From an uncultured Eubacterium sp. (GTDB taxonomy: Bacteria; Bacillota; Clostridia; Oscillospirales; CAG-272): a DNA stretch of 62,631 bases. Positions 7,802-17,106 of this stretch are shown piece after piece (position 1 is the first letter of the stretch; every line of letters begins with the position of its first letter). The position numbers were made by a program, and so were the translations under genes. Below the pieces are notes generated by a model. That model was not told the origin of the DNA and searched no databases. It was given only the letters and a program-made list of their open reading frames with translations. The stretch covers positions 1 through 62,631 of the forward strand of contig UQUT01000011.1 of NCBI GenBank assembly GCA_900544285.1, in the 5' to 3' direction.

Positions 7802-8779
7802 ATGAAGAAAATCCGTGAAACCGAATATGTTTATGCGGCGGCGAGGGTACATTCCGTTGACGGCGCGCTTATGGGACGTGACAAATATATCCGTCTTGCA
7901 GCAGCGCCCGGCGACGAAGCCTTTTCAAGAATGCTCGGCGAATTCGGGTATGACGTTTCCGATGGCGTTTTCCCCTCGCTTGACAAAAAAACGGAAGGGG
8001 CATATGCCTTCATTTCCGATATAGCGCCGGACAAAAAACTGTTCTGTATCCTGCGTTATCCTTACGACTGCAACAACCTGAAGGCGGCGATGAAATGCGA
8101 ATTCGTGCGCGGATTTGATTTTGCCGCATTGTATTCTTCTTGCGGAACGCTTGACGAAAAGCAGGTGTCGGACGCCGTGCGTAACCGTGATTTTTCCGCA
8201 TTTCCGGAGAATATGGCAAAGGCGGCGCCGGAGGCGATACGCGAATATTCCGAAACCTCCGACCCACAGCTTATCGACCTTATTCTTGACCGTGCGTGCC
8301 TTGCGGATATGCTTTCCGTCGCGCGCGGATATAAGGACGAGGTCATTTCGGACTATGTTAAAAACCGGATAGACATGATGAACATTCTGACGGCGTTGAG
8401 AGTGCTGAGAATGGGTAAGGACAGCAAATTTTTTGATTTTGCGTCATCCGAGGGCGGCTATATCGACAAAAAAATGCTTTCGGCGGCTGTTTCTCAGGGC
8501 GAGGACGAGCTTTTTGCCGTCACGCGGAAAACGGCGTTCGGAAAAGGATTTTCGCAGGAAGGTTTCCCCTCTTTTTCGGAAACGGACCGCATTTTTGACA
8601 GAACGTTTGCGGAAATCTGCGAAAAATACAAGCACAGTGTTTTCGGTTCGGCTTCGCTTATGTGGTATCTGTGCGCCGTTGAAAACGAGGTCAAAAATAT
8701 ACGCATAATAATCGCAGGACGCGCCTCAGGGCAGTCGGCGGAAAAGATAATCGAAAGGATACGCGAAAGCTATGTATAA
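7802..8779 (+). CDS. ntpC: V-type ATPase subunit C (d-type coupling subunit)
   Basis: Subunit C (equivalent to eukaryotic d), 325 residues, is a soluble funnel of helices that connects the central stalk (D/F) to the membrane ring. The sequence shows the three-fold helical repeat pattern of the AC39 family, with the blocks FCILRYPYDCNNLKAAMKCE near the start and VENEVKNIRIIIAGRASGQS near the end; the second block is the typical C-terminal signature. Ribosome site AAGGTGGAGG precedes ATG 7802. Its end overlaps the next gene by eight bases. Confidence 0.93.
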   Translation: MKKIRETEYVYAAARVHSVDGALMGRDKYIRLAAAPGDEAFSRMLGEFGYDVSDGVFPSLDKKTEGAYAFISDIAPDKKLFCILRYPYDCNNLKAAMKCEFVRGFDFAALYSSCGTLDEKQVSDAVRNRDFSAFPENMAKAAPEAIREYSETSDPQLIDLILDRACLADMLSVARGYKDEVISDYVKNRIDMMNILTALRVLRMGKDSKFFDFASSEGGYIDKKMLSAAVSQGEDELFAVTRKTAFGKGFSQEGFPSFSETDRIFDRTFAEICEKYKHSVFGSASLMWYLCAVENEVKNIRIIIAGRASGQSAEKIIERIRESYV

Positions 8780-9092
8780 AATCGGTGTTATCGGCGACAG
8801 AGAAAGCGCGCTCGGATTTATGGCTGTCGGATTTACCGTCAGAATTGCGGAGAGCGCAGAGGACGCCGCGCATGCGCTTAAAGGGCTTTCGGAAGAAAAC
8901 TGCGCCGTTATATTTATAACGGAGGAGCTTGCGGAGCTTATAATGGAGGATATACAGTCATACAAGGATAAGACCCTCCCGTCCGTAGTTATGATACCGT
9001 CCAAAAGCGGTTCAAAGGGCGTTGGTATGATGAACATAAAGAAAAGCGTCGAACGTGCTGTCGGCGCGGATATACTTTTCAAAAACAACTGA
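8772..9092 (+). CDS. ntpG: V-type ATPase subunit F (central stalk, NtpG)
   Basis: A 106-residue Rossmann-like subunit that sits with subunit D in the rotating central stalk. The motifs IGVIGDRESALGFMAVG at the start and the IFITEELAE block in the middle are hallmarks of the family, as is the SVVMIPSKSGSKG segment. Starts at ATG 8772 within the end of ntpC, so translation is probably coupled. Order (C, F, A, B, D) is that of Enterococcus and many Clostridia. Confidence 0.94.
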   Translation: MYKIGVIGDRESALGFMAVGFTVRIAESAEDAAHALKGLSEENCAVIFITEELAELIMEDIQSYKDKTLPSVVMIPSKSGSKGVGMMNIKKSVERAVGADILFKNN

Positions 9093-9126
9093 TTTTATCG
9101 GCGCTTTGCGCGGAAAGGTTTAGAAA

Positions 9127-10896
9127 ATGACCGAAGGAAGAATTATCAAGGTTTCTGGTCCTCTCGTCGTTGCCGAGGGAATGAGAGAAGCCAACATGTT
9201 TGACGTTGTGCGCGTCGGCAAAGACCGCCTTATCGGCGAGATAATCGAAATGCGCGGCGACCGCGCGTCAATACAGGTATATGAGGAAACTGCCGGACTC
9301 GGTTGCGGGGACGCTGTTGTATCAACGGGGGAACCTCTCTCCGTTGAGCTGGGACCGGGTCTTATGACGAACATTTATGACGGTATCCAGCGTCCGCTTG
9401 AAGTAATGTATGAAAAATACGGCTCAAACATCATAAAAGGTATTGATGAAAAGCCGCTTTCAAGGGACAAAAAATGGACGTTTACGGCGACCGTCAAGGC
9501 GGGAGACAGGGTCAAAGTGGGAGACGTTCTCGGAACGGTAAACGAGACGGAGCTCGTTCTCCATAAAATTCTCGTTCCGTTCGGCAAGGACGGCACCGTT
9601 GAAGAAATACAATCGGGTGATTTTACCGTTACGGAGAAAATCGGTTCGATAAAAAATGACGCCGGCAAGAGCTTCGATGTCACTCTTATGCAGAAGTGGC
9701 CTGTCAGAAAAGCAAGGCCTTATGCGTCAAAGCTCGCCCCCTCCGAGCCTATGGTTACGGGGCAGAGAGTTATCGACGCAATGTTCCCGATAGCAAAGGG
9801 CGGCACGGCGTGCGTTCCGGGACCGTTCGGTTCGGGAAAGACGGTTGTTCAGCACCAGCTTGCAAAATGGAGTAATGTTGACATAGTTGTTTATATCGGT
9901 TGCGGAGAGCGCGGAAACGAAATGACGGACGTTCTCCGTGAATTTCCGGAGCTTAAAGACCCGAGAAGCGGTCATTCGCTGATGAAACGCACGGTTCTTA
10001 TCGCAAACACATCGGATATGCCCGTTGCGGCGCGAGAAGCCTCGATTTACACGGGTATAACGATTGCCGAATATTTCAGGGATATGGGTTATTCCGTCGC
10101 TGTCATTGCAGACTCCTCCTCCCGTTGGGCAGAGGCTCTGCGCGAAATGTCCGGCAGACTTGAAGAAATGCCGGGCGAGGAAGGCTATCCCGCATATCTT
10201 ACGTCACGTCTGGCGCAGTTCTATGAAAGAGCCGGAAACGTTATCTGTCTCGGCTCCGACGCAAGACACGGAACTCTTTCCGCAATCGGCGCGGTTTCTC
10301 CGCAGGGCGGCGACATTTCAGAGCCGGTTTCGCAGGCGACGCTCCGTATCGTAAAGGTATTCTGGGGGCTTGATTCATCGCTTGCGTATCGCCGTCATTT
10401 TCCGGCGATAAACTGGCTGACGTCATATTCGCTTTATAAAGATAAACTGGAAGAATGGTTCAACGCAAACGTCGCGCGTGACTGGAACGCCGTGACGGGA
10501 GAGGCGATGAGAATACTCTCCGTCGAAAGCGAGCTTGAAGAAATCGTAAAGCTCGTCGGCGTTGACGCGCTTTCTCCGAACGAACGTCTGACGCTTGAAG
10601 CGGCACGCTCGGTCCGCGAGGACTTCCTCCAACAGAACGCATTTGAGGACGGTGACTCCTATACGTCGCTTGACAAGCAGTACAGACTGATAAAGCTGAT
10701 ACTTTCGTTCTATAAAAAATCGGGCGACGCGCTCAAACGCGGAGCGGATATAGAAAAGATTGCAGATCTGCCCGTCAGAGAGAAAATAGGCAGAGCGAAG
10801 AGCGCAGACCCGGAAAAATATGTTGCGGAATATGAAGATATAGACAGAGAAATCACAGCGGAGCTTGCTGCTCTGACAGACAAGGAGGACAGATAA
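9127..10896 (+). CDS. ntpA: V-type ATPase catalytic subunit A
   Basis: The catalytic subunit, 589 residues, binds and hydrolyses (or makes) ATP. Domains in order: N-terminal barrel (1-70), the bulge domain special to A subunits (about 110-190), the nucleotide-binding domain with Walker A GPFGSGKT at 232-239 and the GERGNEM catalytic-glutamate segment, and a helical C-terminal domain. The block SSSRWAEALREMSGRLEEMP is the A-subunit signature. Length equals that of relatives. It starts at ATG 9127 and its stop codon overlaps the ntpB start by one base. Confidence 0.97.
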   Translation: MTEGRIIKVSGPLVVAEGMREANMFDVVRVGKDRLIGEIIEMRGDRASIQVYEETAGLGCGDAVVSTGEPLSVELGPGLMTNIYDGIQRPLEVMYEKYGSNIIKGIDEKPLSRDKKWTFTATVKAGDRVKVGDVLGTVNETELVLHKILVPFGKDGTVEEIQSGDFTVTEKIGSIKNDAGKSFDVTLMQKWPVRKARPYASKLAPSEPMVTGQRVIDAMFPIAKGGTACVPGPFGSGKTVVQHQLAKWSNVDIVVYIGCGERGNEMTDVLREFPELKDPRSGHSLMKRTVLIANTSDMPVAAREASIYTGITIAEYFRDMGYSVAVIADSSSRWAEALREMSGRLEEMPGEEGYPAYLTSRLAQFYERAGNVICLGSDARHGTLSAIGAVSPQGGDISEPVSQATLRIVKVFWGLDSSLAYRRHFPAINWLTSYSLYKDKLEEWFNANVARDWNAVTGEAMRILSVESELEEIVKLVGVDALSPNERLTLEAARSVREDFLQQNAFEDGDSYTSLDKQYRLIKLILSFYKKSGDALKRGADIEKIADLPVREKIGRAKSADPEKYVAEYEDIDREITAELAALTDKEDR

Positions 10897-12272
10897 TGAT
10901 AAGAGAATACAAGACGATAGAAGAAGTCGCCGGACCTCTTATGCTTGTCCGCCGAGTTGAAGGCGTCAAATATGATGAGCTTGGCGAAATAGAACTGCCG
11001 GACGGTTCCGTCCGCCGCTGCCGTGTGCTTGAAGTAAACGGCGACAACGTTCTCGTTCAGCTTTTTGAAAGCTCTGCGGGACTTAACCTTGCGCAGAGCA
11101 AGGTGCGTTTTCTCGGTCACGGAGTTGAGCTCGGCGTTTCGCCCGATATGCTCGGACGCGTTTTCTCCGGTATGGGCGAGGTTATTGACGGCGGTCCCGA
11201 AATAATCCCCGAAAAAACGCTTGATATAAACGGCACGCCTATAAATCCCGCCGCAAGAAACTATCCCTCCGAATTTATTCAGACGGGAATTTCCACAATC
11301 GACGGGCTGAATACGCTTGTCCGCGGACAGAAACTGCCGATTTTCTCCGGCTCCGGTATGCCGCATGCAAACCTTGCGGCTCAGATAGCACGTCAGGCAA
11401 AGGTCCGCGGCACCGATACAAACTTTGCCGTTGTGTTTGCGGCTGTCGGTATCACGTTTGAAGAGGCGGACTTCTTCATTTCGGATTTCAAGCGCACGGG
11501 AGCAATCGACCGCACGGTGCTCTTTATAAACCTTGCTTCCGACGCGGCAATAGAGCGTATTTCGACGCCCCGTATGGCGTTGACGGCGGCTGAATATCTT
11601 GCATTTGAAAAAAATATGCACGTTCTCGTCATCATAACGGACATCACGAACTATGCGGAAGCACTCCGCGAGGTGTCGGCGGCGAGAAAAGAAGTTCCCG
11701 GCAGAAGAGGTTACCCCGGTTACCTTTATACCGACCTTGCAACAATGTATGAGCGTGCCGGCAGAAAACTGGACAGGGAAGGGTCAATCACGATGATACC
11801 GATCCTGACAATGCCGGAGGACGACAAAACTCATCCCATCCCCGACCTTACGGGTTACATTACCGAGGGTCAGATAATCCTCTCCCGTGACCTTTACAGA
11901 AAGGGAATTCTTCCCCCTGTTGACGTTCTCCCCTCGCTTTCGCGTCTGAAGGACAAGGGTATCGGCGCAGGAAAAACGAGAGAGGACCACGCCGGAACGA
12001 TGAACCAGCTCTTCTCAAGCTATGCGAGAGGAAAGGAAGCAAAGGAGCTGATGGTTGTTTTGGGCGAGGCGGCGCTTACGCCTATCGACCGTCTCTATGC
12101 AAAATTTGCGGATGAATTTGAAAAGCTCTATGTAAATCAGAGCTTTTATGAAAACAGAACAATTGAACAGACGCTTGATATCGGTTGGCAGCTCTTAAAG
12201 CTTTTGCCGCGCTCCGAAATGAAGCGTATCAAGCCCGAAATTCTTGATAAATACTGGCCTAAAGAAAACTGA
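10896..12272 (+). CDS. ntpB: V-type ATPase non-catalytic subunit B
   Basis: The regulatory nucleotide-binding subunit, 458 residues, alternates with A in the hexameric head. It lacks a real P-loop: the site reads FSGSGMPHANLA where A has the Walker motif. The blocks ITDITNYAEALREVSAARKEVPGRRGYPGY and IPDLTGYITEGQI are typical of B subunits (the former is given here only in part by its position, about residues 247-276). It overlaps ntpA by one base and is followed after 21 bp by ntpD. Confidence 0.97.
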   Translation: MIREYKTIEEVAGPLMLVRRVEGVKYDELGEIELPDGSVRRCRVLEVNGDNVLVQLFESSAGLNLAQSKVRFLGHGVELGVSPDMLGRVFSGMGEVIDGGPEIIPEKTLDINGTPINPAARNYPSEFIQTGISTIDGLNTLVRGQKLPIFSGSGMPHANLAAQIARQAKVRGTDTNFAVVFAAVGITFEEADFFISDFKRTGAIDRTVLFINLASDAAIERISTPRMALTAAEYLAFEKNMHVLVIITDITNYAEALREVSAARKEVPGRRGYPGYLYTDLATMYERAGRKLDREGSITMIPILTMPEDDKTHPIPDLTGYITEGQIILSRDLYRKGILPPVDVLPSLSRLKDKGIGAGKTREDHAGTMNQLFSSYARGKEAKELMVVLGEAALTPIDRLYAKFADEFEKLYVNQSFYENRTIEQTLDIGWQLLKLLPRSEMKRIKPEILDKYWPKEN

Positions 12273-12293
12273 ACCGACGGGAGGTGACCGAAA

Positions 12294-12947
12294 ATGGCGC
12301 AAATCCGCGTAAATCCTACGCGTATGGAGCTGAAAAAGCTGAAAAACCGTCTTGCTGTGGCAAGAAGGGGTCATAAACTGCTCAAAGACAAGAGAGACGA
12401 GCTGATGAAGCAGTTTCTTGATGTTGTCCGCGAGACGAAGACCGTCAGGGAAAAGGTTGAAACCGCGCTTGAAAAATCAAACAAGAGCTTTGCGCTTGCC
12501 TCCGCAGTTACGTCGCCGAAGGTTATGACGGAAGCTCTGATGCTCCCGAAAAAGGAGGTCTCGCTTGACATTTCCGAAAAAAATGTGATGAGCGTTATCG
12601 TTCCGGTGTTTCATTATGATCTGGGAGGTGCACAGCAGTCGGACGGGTACAACTTCGGTCTGGCGTTTACGTCGGGCGAAATAGACGCGGCTGTATCCGA
12701 GCTTTCCGAAATACTGCCGGACATGATAAAGCTTGCCGAGCTTGAAAAAAGCTCGCAACTTATGGCGGAGGAAATCGAAAAGACCCGCAGAAGAGTAAAC
12801 GCTCTTGAACACGTTATGATACCGCAGATTGAGGAGACGATAAAGTCAATAACGATGAAGCTTGACGAAAACGAGCGTGGCAATCTGACAAGACTTATGA
12901 AGGTCAAGGATATGATGATCAAGGCTCAGCTGGAAGGCAAGAACTGA
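12294..12947 (+). CDS. ntpD: V-type ATPase subunit D (central rotor shaft)
   Basis: Subunit D, 217 residues, is the long antiparallel coiled coil that turns inside the A3B3 head. The N-terminal VNPTRMELKKLKNRLAVA and C-terminal EEIEKTRRRVNALEHVMIPQ blocks are the family signatures. It starts at ATG 12294 after GGGAGGTG and ends the operon, just before a strong terminator. No ntpH or ntpJ (K+ transporter) gene follows, unlike in Enterococcus hirae. Confidence 0.96.
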   Translation: MAQIRVNPTRMELKKLKNRLAVARRGHKLLKDKRDELMKQFLDVVRETKTVREKVETALEKSNKSFALASAVTSPKVMTEALMLPKKEVSLDISEKNVMSVIVPVFHYDLGGAQQSDGYNFGLAFTSGEIDAAVSELSEILPDMIKLAELEKSSQLMAEEIEKTRRRVNALEHVMIPQIEETIKSITMKLDENERGNLTRLMKVKDMMIKAQLEGKN

Positions 12948-12962
12948 AAAATAAAGACAAAG

Positions 12963-13005
12963 CCGCGCGGTGAACAGCTCACCGCGCGGTTGCTTTTTTA
13001 TTTTA
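12963..13005 (+). terminator. Terminator of the V-ATPase operon
   Basis: Perfect 11-bp GC-rich stem (12963-12973 with 12979-12989), 5-nt loop and a T-rich tail. Confidence 0.92.
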
Positions 13006-13020
13006 ATAGCAAAACATATC

Positions 13021-13049
13021 TTTACAAACAAAAGAAAATGTATTATAAT
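13021..13049 (+). promoter_or_regulatory. Promoter of the cysS gene
   Basis: TTTACA at 13021-13026 and TATAAT at 13044-13049, 17-nt spacer. Confidence 0.75.
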
Positions 13050-13082
13050 ACAATAGAAAAGTTATATATCTCCGGAGGCAAT

Positions 13083-14492
13083 ATGAAGCTTTATAATACG
13101 CTTACAAAAACGGTTGAGGAATTCGTGCCGCACGAAAGCGGCAAGGTGAAAATGTATACCTGCGGCCCGACCGTTTATCATTATGCACATATAGGAAATC
13201 TGCGCACATATATGATGGAGGACGTGCTTGAAAAATACCTGCGCTTTGCGGGATATGACGTCACGCGCGCGATGAACATAACAGATGTCGGTCACCTGAC
13301 GAGCGACGCGGACACGGGCGAGGACAAGATGCTCAAGGGCGCAAAGCGCGAGCATAAGACGGTTATGCAGGTCGCGCAGTTCTATACGGACGCCTTCTTT
13401 GCGGATTGCGACGCGCTGAACATCAAAAAGCCGGAAATCGTTCAGCCTGCCACGGGCTGTATTGACGAATTCATCCGCGTCATTTCCGCGATTATAGACA
13501 AGGGCTATGCTTATGTCGCCGGCGGAAACGTGTATTTTGACACATCCAAGTCCGCAGGCTACGGCGAGCTTGCCGGTCACGCAGACAACACGGAAAACCT
13601 TATGGTCGGCGTCCGCGACGACGTTTCCGAGGACGAAAACAAGAAAAACAAGAGCGACTTCGCTCTCTGGTTTACAAAATCGAAATTTGACGAGCAGGAG
13701 CTGAAATGGGACAGCCCGTGGGGCGTCGGTTACCCCGGCTGGCACATTGAGTGCAGCTGCATAAGCATGAAATATCTCGGCGAATATCTTGATATTCATT
13801 GCGGCGGAGTTGACAATATCTTCCCGCATCACACAAACGAGATTGCACAGAGCGAGGCATACCTCGGTCACAAATGGTGCGGTTACTGGTTCCACGTTCA
13901 GCACCTCAATGACGAAACGGGCAAAATGAGTAAGTCAAAGGGCGAATTTCTGACGGTTTCGCTGTTGAAGTCAAAGGGCTATGACCCGCTTGCATACAGA
14001 TATTTCTGCCTCCAAAGCCATTACAGAAAACCGCTGACCTTCTCCTTTGCCTCGCTTGACAATGCGGCGGCGGCTTATTCAAAGCTCTATGCAAGAGTTG
14101 CGGCGACGGAGCGCACTGGCGCAGTCGACCCCGAAAAGGTGAAGGCTTTGCTTGCGGGCTTCAATGACGCAATGTCAAGTGACCTGAACACGTCTCTTGC
14201 CGTAACCTCTCTTTACGACATTCTCAAATCCGACGCGACGGGCGCGGAAAAGCGCGCCGCTATCGACGCAATAGACTCCGTTCTCTCTCTCGGTCTCAAA
14301 GACGCGGCGGTCAAAAAGGAAGAGCCTTCGGCAGAAGAGGGCGACCCCGCAATCCTTGAAAAAATAGCGGAGAGAGCGGCGGCGAAAAAGGCAAAGGACT
14401 ATGCAAAAGCGGACGCTATCAGAGCGGAACTCCTGGCGCAGGGAATAGTTCTTGTCGACACGCCGACAGGCACGACATATAAAAAGCAGTAA
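13083..14492 (+). CDS. cysS: Cysteinyl-tRNA synthetase
   Basis: Class I aminoacyl-tRNA synthetase, about 469 residues, that charges tRNA-Cys. Signatures are the zinc-ligand and ATP-binding start MYTCGPTVYHYAHIGNLR, the WHIECS zinc site, the HTNEIAQSEA block and the KMSKS loop (GKMSKSKGEF). The true start is ATG 13083, with the ribosome site CCGGAGG ten bases upstream; an open frame extends further left but reads into the promoter. Followed 29 bp later by rimO, probably in the same transcript. Confidence 0.97.
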   Translation: MKLYNTLTKTVEEFVPHESGKVKMYTCGPTVYHYAHIGNLRTYMMEDVLEKYLRFAGYDVTRAMNITDVGHLTSDADTGEDKMLKGAKREHKTVMQVAQFYTDAFFADCDALNIKKPEIVQPATGCIDEFIRVISAIIDKGYAYVAGGNVYFDTSKSAGYGELAGHADNTENLMVGVRDDVSEDENKKNKSDFALWFTKSKFDEQELKWDSPWGVGYPGWHIECSCISMKYLGEYLDIHCGGVDNIFPHHTNEIAQSEAYLGHKWCGYWFHVQHLNDETGKMSKSKGEFLTVSLLKSKGYDPLAYRYFCLQSHYRKPLTFSFASLDNAAAAYSKLYARVAATERTGAVDPEKVKALLAGFNDAMSSDLNTSLAVTSLYDILKSDATGAEKRAAIDAIDSVLSLGLKDAAVKKEEPSAEEGDPAILEKIAERAAAKKAKDYAKADAIRAELLAQGIVLVDTPTGTTYKKQ

Positions 14493-14521
14493 ATCAAAAA
14501 TAACCAAAAGGACAAGAAAAG

Positions 14522-15877
14522 ATGACAAAAAAAGTTGTTAAAGTCGGATTTATCTCGCTTGGTTGCTCAAAAAACCTTGCAGATACCGAGGTTATGCTTG
14601 CGAGACTTGTAAAGGCGGGCTATGAGATAACGCCGGAGGATATCGAAGCGGACGTTATAGTCGTCAACACCTGCGGATTTATCGAGAGCGCAAAGAAGGA
14701 GTCGATTGACAGTATTCTTGATGTCGCGTGGCTGAAAAAGCACAAGAATCTCAAGGCGATAATCGTGACGGGCTGTCTTGCGGAGAGATACCGCGAGCAG
14801 ATCTCGGCGGAGTTGCCGGAGGTTGACGCTGTGCTCGGGCTCGGCTCGGAGGCGAAAATCTGCGAAGCCGTCAAAGCCGTTCTCCGCGGCGAACATTACG
14901 AAAGCTACGGAGATAAAGAGTCTCTTCCGCTCGGCGGAGAGAGAATTGTCACGACGCCCGAATACACGGCGTATCTGAAGATTGCCGAAGGCTGCGACAA
15001 CCGTTGCACATACTGCGCAATTCCATCCATACGCGGCAGAATGCGTTCGAGAACGATTGAGGACATCGTGAAAGAGGCAAAGGAGCTGGAAGCAATCGGC
15101 GTAAAGGAGCTGAACCTCATCGCTCAGGACACCTCGCGCTACGGACTTGACATTTACGGCGAATACAAGCTCGCCGAGCTTCTCCGCGCGATAACGAAAG
15201 AAACGAATATCCCTTGGATACGCCTTCTTTATTGCTATCCGGACAAGATAACGGACGAGCTGATAGAGGAGATAAAAACGAATGACAGAGTCGTCAAATA
15301 CATAGACCTGCCGATCCAGCACATTTCGGAGAGCGTGCTTGAAAGAATGAATCGCCACGGCAGATCGGCGCTCATAAAAAGCGTTATCAAAAAGCTACGC
15401 GAGAATATCCCCGGAATATGCATAAGAACGACAGTTATGGTTGGCTTTCCGGGCGAGACGGAGAAGGATTTTGAGGAGCTTTGCGAGTTTGTAAAGGAAA
15501 CAAGGTTTGACCGTCTCGGCGCATTCACCTTCTCTCCGGAAGAGGGAACGCCGGCAGCCGATATGCCCGATCAGATTGATGAGCAGACAAAGCAGGATCG
15601 CTATGACATCATTATGCGCGAGCAGCTTGCCGTCTCGTCGGAACTGAATGAAAAGATGATAGGAAAAACAGTCACCGTGCTTTGCGAGGGCTTTGACCCT
15701 GTTTCCGAATCATATTACGGCAGAAGCGCATCGGACGCTCCTGATATAGATACCAAAGTATTTTTCACAAACGAACTCGGTAAAAAGCGCCTAAGAGAAG
15801 GAGAGTTTGTCTGTGTGAAGATTGAAGAGGTTCTTGATTACGACCTTGTCGGCAAGGTGATAAGGAAAGGGGAATAA
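14522..15877 (+). CDS. rimO: Ribosomal protein S12 methylthiotransferase RimO
   Basis: Radical-SAM enzyme of 451 residues that adds a methylthio group to an aspartate of ribosomal protein S12. Domains: UPF0004 domain with three cysteines for the second iron-sulfur cluster (SLGCSKN, VNTCGF, VTGCLAERY), the radical SAM core with CxxxCxxC at 158, 162 and 165 (CDNRCTYCAIPSIRG), and a C-terminal TRAM domain. SLGCSKN together with IRGRMRSR marks RimO rather than MiaB. It lies between cysS and pgsA; only four bases separate it from pgsA. Confidence 0.96.
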   Translation: MTKKVVKVGFISLGCSKNLADTEVMLARLVKAGYEITPEDIEADVIVVNTCGFIESAKKESIDSILDVAWLKKHKNLKAIIVTGCLAERYREQISAELPEVDAVLGLGSEAKICEAVKAVLRGEHYESYGDKESLPLGGERIVTTPEYTAYLKIAEGCDNRCTYCAIPSIRGRMRSRTIEDIVKEAKELEAIGVKELNLIAQDTSRYGLDIYGEYKLAELLRAITKETNIPWIRLLYCYPDKITDELIEEIKTNDRVVKYIDLPIQHISESVLERMNRHGRSALIKSVIKKLRENIPGICIRTTVMVGFPGETEKDFEELCEFVKETRFDRLGAFTFSPEEGTPAADMPDQIDEQTKQDRYDIIMREQLAVSSELNEKMIGKTVTVLCEGFDPVSESYYGRSASDAPDIDTKVFFTNELGKKRLREGEFVCVKIEEVLDYDLVGKVIRKGE

Positions 15878-15881
15878 TGAA

Positions 15882-16469
15882 ATGAAAATGAACGTTCCGA
15901 ATAGACTGACCGTTTTGAGATTGCTCCTTGTGCCCGTATATCTTGTTTTCATCCTCGGCTTCGGCGGGGAAGTATGGGGCAGAGTAGTCTCGATATGCGT
16001 TTTTGCGATTGCGTCATTTACGGATTTTCTTGACGGCAAAATCGCAAGAAAATATCACTTGATAACGGATTTCGGAAAATTTCTTGACCCGCTTGCAGAC
16101 AAGTTTCTCGTTCTTGCCGCGCTTGCGTCGCTCTCCTTCGAAGCTGCAACCAACGCAGCAAACTCGATGATCTTTTCCGTGCTCTTCTTCTGTACGTTTA
16201 TTATTGTGCTTCTGCGCGAACTTGCTGTGACGAGTATGCGTCTTGTTGTTGCGTCAAGCCCTGATAAAAAGGTTGTTGCGGCGAGCTGGCTCGGCAAGAT
16301 AAAAACCTGCACGCAGATGTTCTTCATACTGACGGCGATGATTGAACCGCTTATATGGGAAGGGCACATAGCGACGTATATTTTTATGGCAGCTGCCGCC
16401 ATTATGACGGTCTGGTCGGGAATGTCGTACATTGTCGGCTATTGGAAGTATCTTGACCCGTCCAAATAA
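15882..16469 (+). CDS. pgsA: CDP-diacylglycerol-glycerol-3-phosphate phosphatidyltransferase
   Basis: Membrane enzyme of 195 residues that makes phosphatidylglycerol phosphate, the first step to phosphatidylglycerol. It has the CDP-alcohol phosphotransferase motif DGx2ARx8Gx3Dx3D in DGKIARKYHLITDFGKFLDP and about five or six membrane helices. Starts at ATG 15882 next to a second in-frame ATG; the ribosome site AAAGGGG overlaps the end of rimO. PgsA following rimO is common in Firmicutes. Confidence 0.96.
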   Translation: MKMNVPNRLTVLRLLLVPVYLVFILGFGGEVWGRVVSICVFAIASFTDFLDGKIARKYHLITDFGKFLDPLADKFLVLAALASLSFEAATNAANSMIFSVLFFCTFIIVLLRELAVTSMRLVVASSPDKKVVAASWLGKIKTCTQMFFILTAMIEPLIWEGHIATYIFMAAAAIMTVWSGMSYIVGYWKYLDPSK

Positions 16470-16480
16470 AGCAAAAGCTA

Positions 16481-16509
16481 TTGACATATTCGCTGAAATA
16501 GTATAAAAT
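16481..16509 (+). promoter_or_regulatory. Promoter of the DUF1292 gene
   Basis: TTGACA at 16481-16486 and TAAAAT at 16504-16509, 17-nt spacer. A second AT-rich -10 like sequence overlaps it. Confidence 0.65.
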
Positions 16510-16548
16510 ATAATCAGACGAGAAAAAATAAAATCACGGAGACACAAA

Positions 16549-16842
16549 ATGACAGACGAATACAAAGATGAAAATATAATGACTCTGACCGATGAAGACG
16601 GCAAAGAGTGCAATTTCGAAGTAATGGCTGAAAAAGAGATAGAGGGAATAACCTATTACGCTCTTCTTCCGCTTGAAGACAACGAAAACGGAGAATATGT
16701 CCTTCTCAAACTCGAAAAGGATGAAGACGGCGAAGATATTCTCGTGTCGGTTGACGATGACGACGAATTCGACAGAGTTTCCGATATATTTGAGGACGAG
16801 TTTTTCTCCGATATAGATTACGACGAAAATTCAGACAAATAA
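16549..16842 (+). CDS. DUF1292 family protein (YrzB-like)
   Basis: A 97-residue, very acidic protein (Asp/Glu-rich, especially the C-terminal third). The pattern of a short beta domain with ITLTDEDGxExxFEV, YYALLPLED and VLLKLEKDEDGED followed by a DEFDRVSDIFEDEF tail fits DUF1292, a family found throughout Firmicutes with no known function. Starts at ATG 16549; it has its own promoter and is followed at once by a structured RNA gene. A second protein with this domain, but membrane-anchored, is encoded at 21390-21833. Confidence 0.85.
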   Translation: MTDEYKDENIMTLTDEDGKECNFEVMAEKEIEGITYYALLPLEDNENGEYVLLKLEKDEDGEDILVSVDDDDEFDRVSDIFEDEFFSDIDYDENSDK

Positions 16843-16845
16843 GAT

Positions 16846-17071
16846 TTTCCTGCCCTTCTCGTGATACGGTTTCAATTAAACCTACAACACGTAATTGGAG
16901 TCCGACCGTCCCGCGGTTTGCAGACCTCCCGCCCGTCTCCTGCTTATGACACGATTCGGTGCGGACGCTGGGAGCAGTAAAGCGGGGCAATAGGATGCCG
17001 TCCTTGCCAAAAGCAGGGTGTTAATTACGCCGTACACGGCCCGGTGGGGAAAAAGGACGTCTGAAAATGCG
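16846..17071 (+). ncRNA. ssrS: Structured noncoding RNA, possibly 6S RNA
   Basis: No open frame fits here, yet the region is GC-rich, structured and ends in a strong terminator. The ends can close on each other: GTG-TACGG at 16861-16869 (one bulged A) pairs with CCGTACAC at 17030-17037, and the TTTTCC run at 16845-16850 pairs with GGAAAA at 17048-17053. Next comes an open region on both sides (about 16870-16897 and 17010-17029), then a second long stem region with GTCCCGC pairing GCGGGGC. Closing stem, central bubble and terminal arm with a total of about 200 nt is the 6S RNA layout. 6S RNA binds the RNA polymerase holoenzyme. The structure is well supported, the name less so. Confidence 0.5.
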
Positions 17072-17101
17072 AAGGGACTGCGTTTGCAGTCCCTTTGTTA
17101 T
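17072..17101 (+). terminator. Terminator of the structured RNA
   Basis: Perfect 10-bp stem (17072-17081 with 17086-17095), GTTT loop, T-rich tail. Confidence 0.88.
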
Positions 17102-17106
17102 TGCAA

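Noticed and set aside
10710..11621. Long minus-strand open frame across ntpA/ntpB (303 codons)
   Set aside because: Shadow of two well-supported ATPase genes caused by biased codon use.
12990..13082. Upstream extension of cysS by 31 codons
   Set aside because: It overlaps the V-ATPase terminator and the cysS promoter; ATG 13083 has a proper ribosome site and the family's N-terminus.
14567..15358. Long open frame on the minus strand across rimO (263 codons)
   Set aside because: It mirrors the rimO coding strand, which has clear radical-SAM motifs; the antisense product has no family features or ribosome site.
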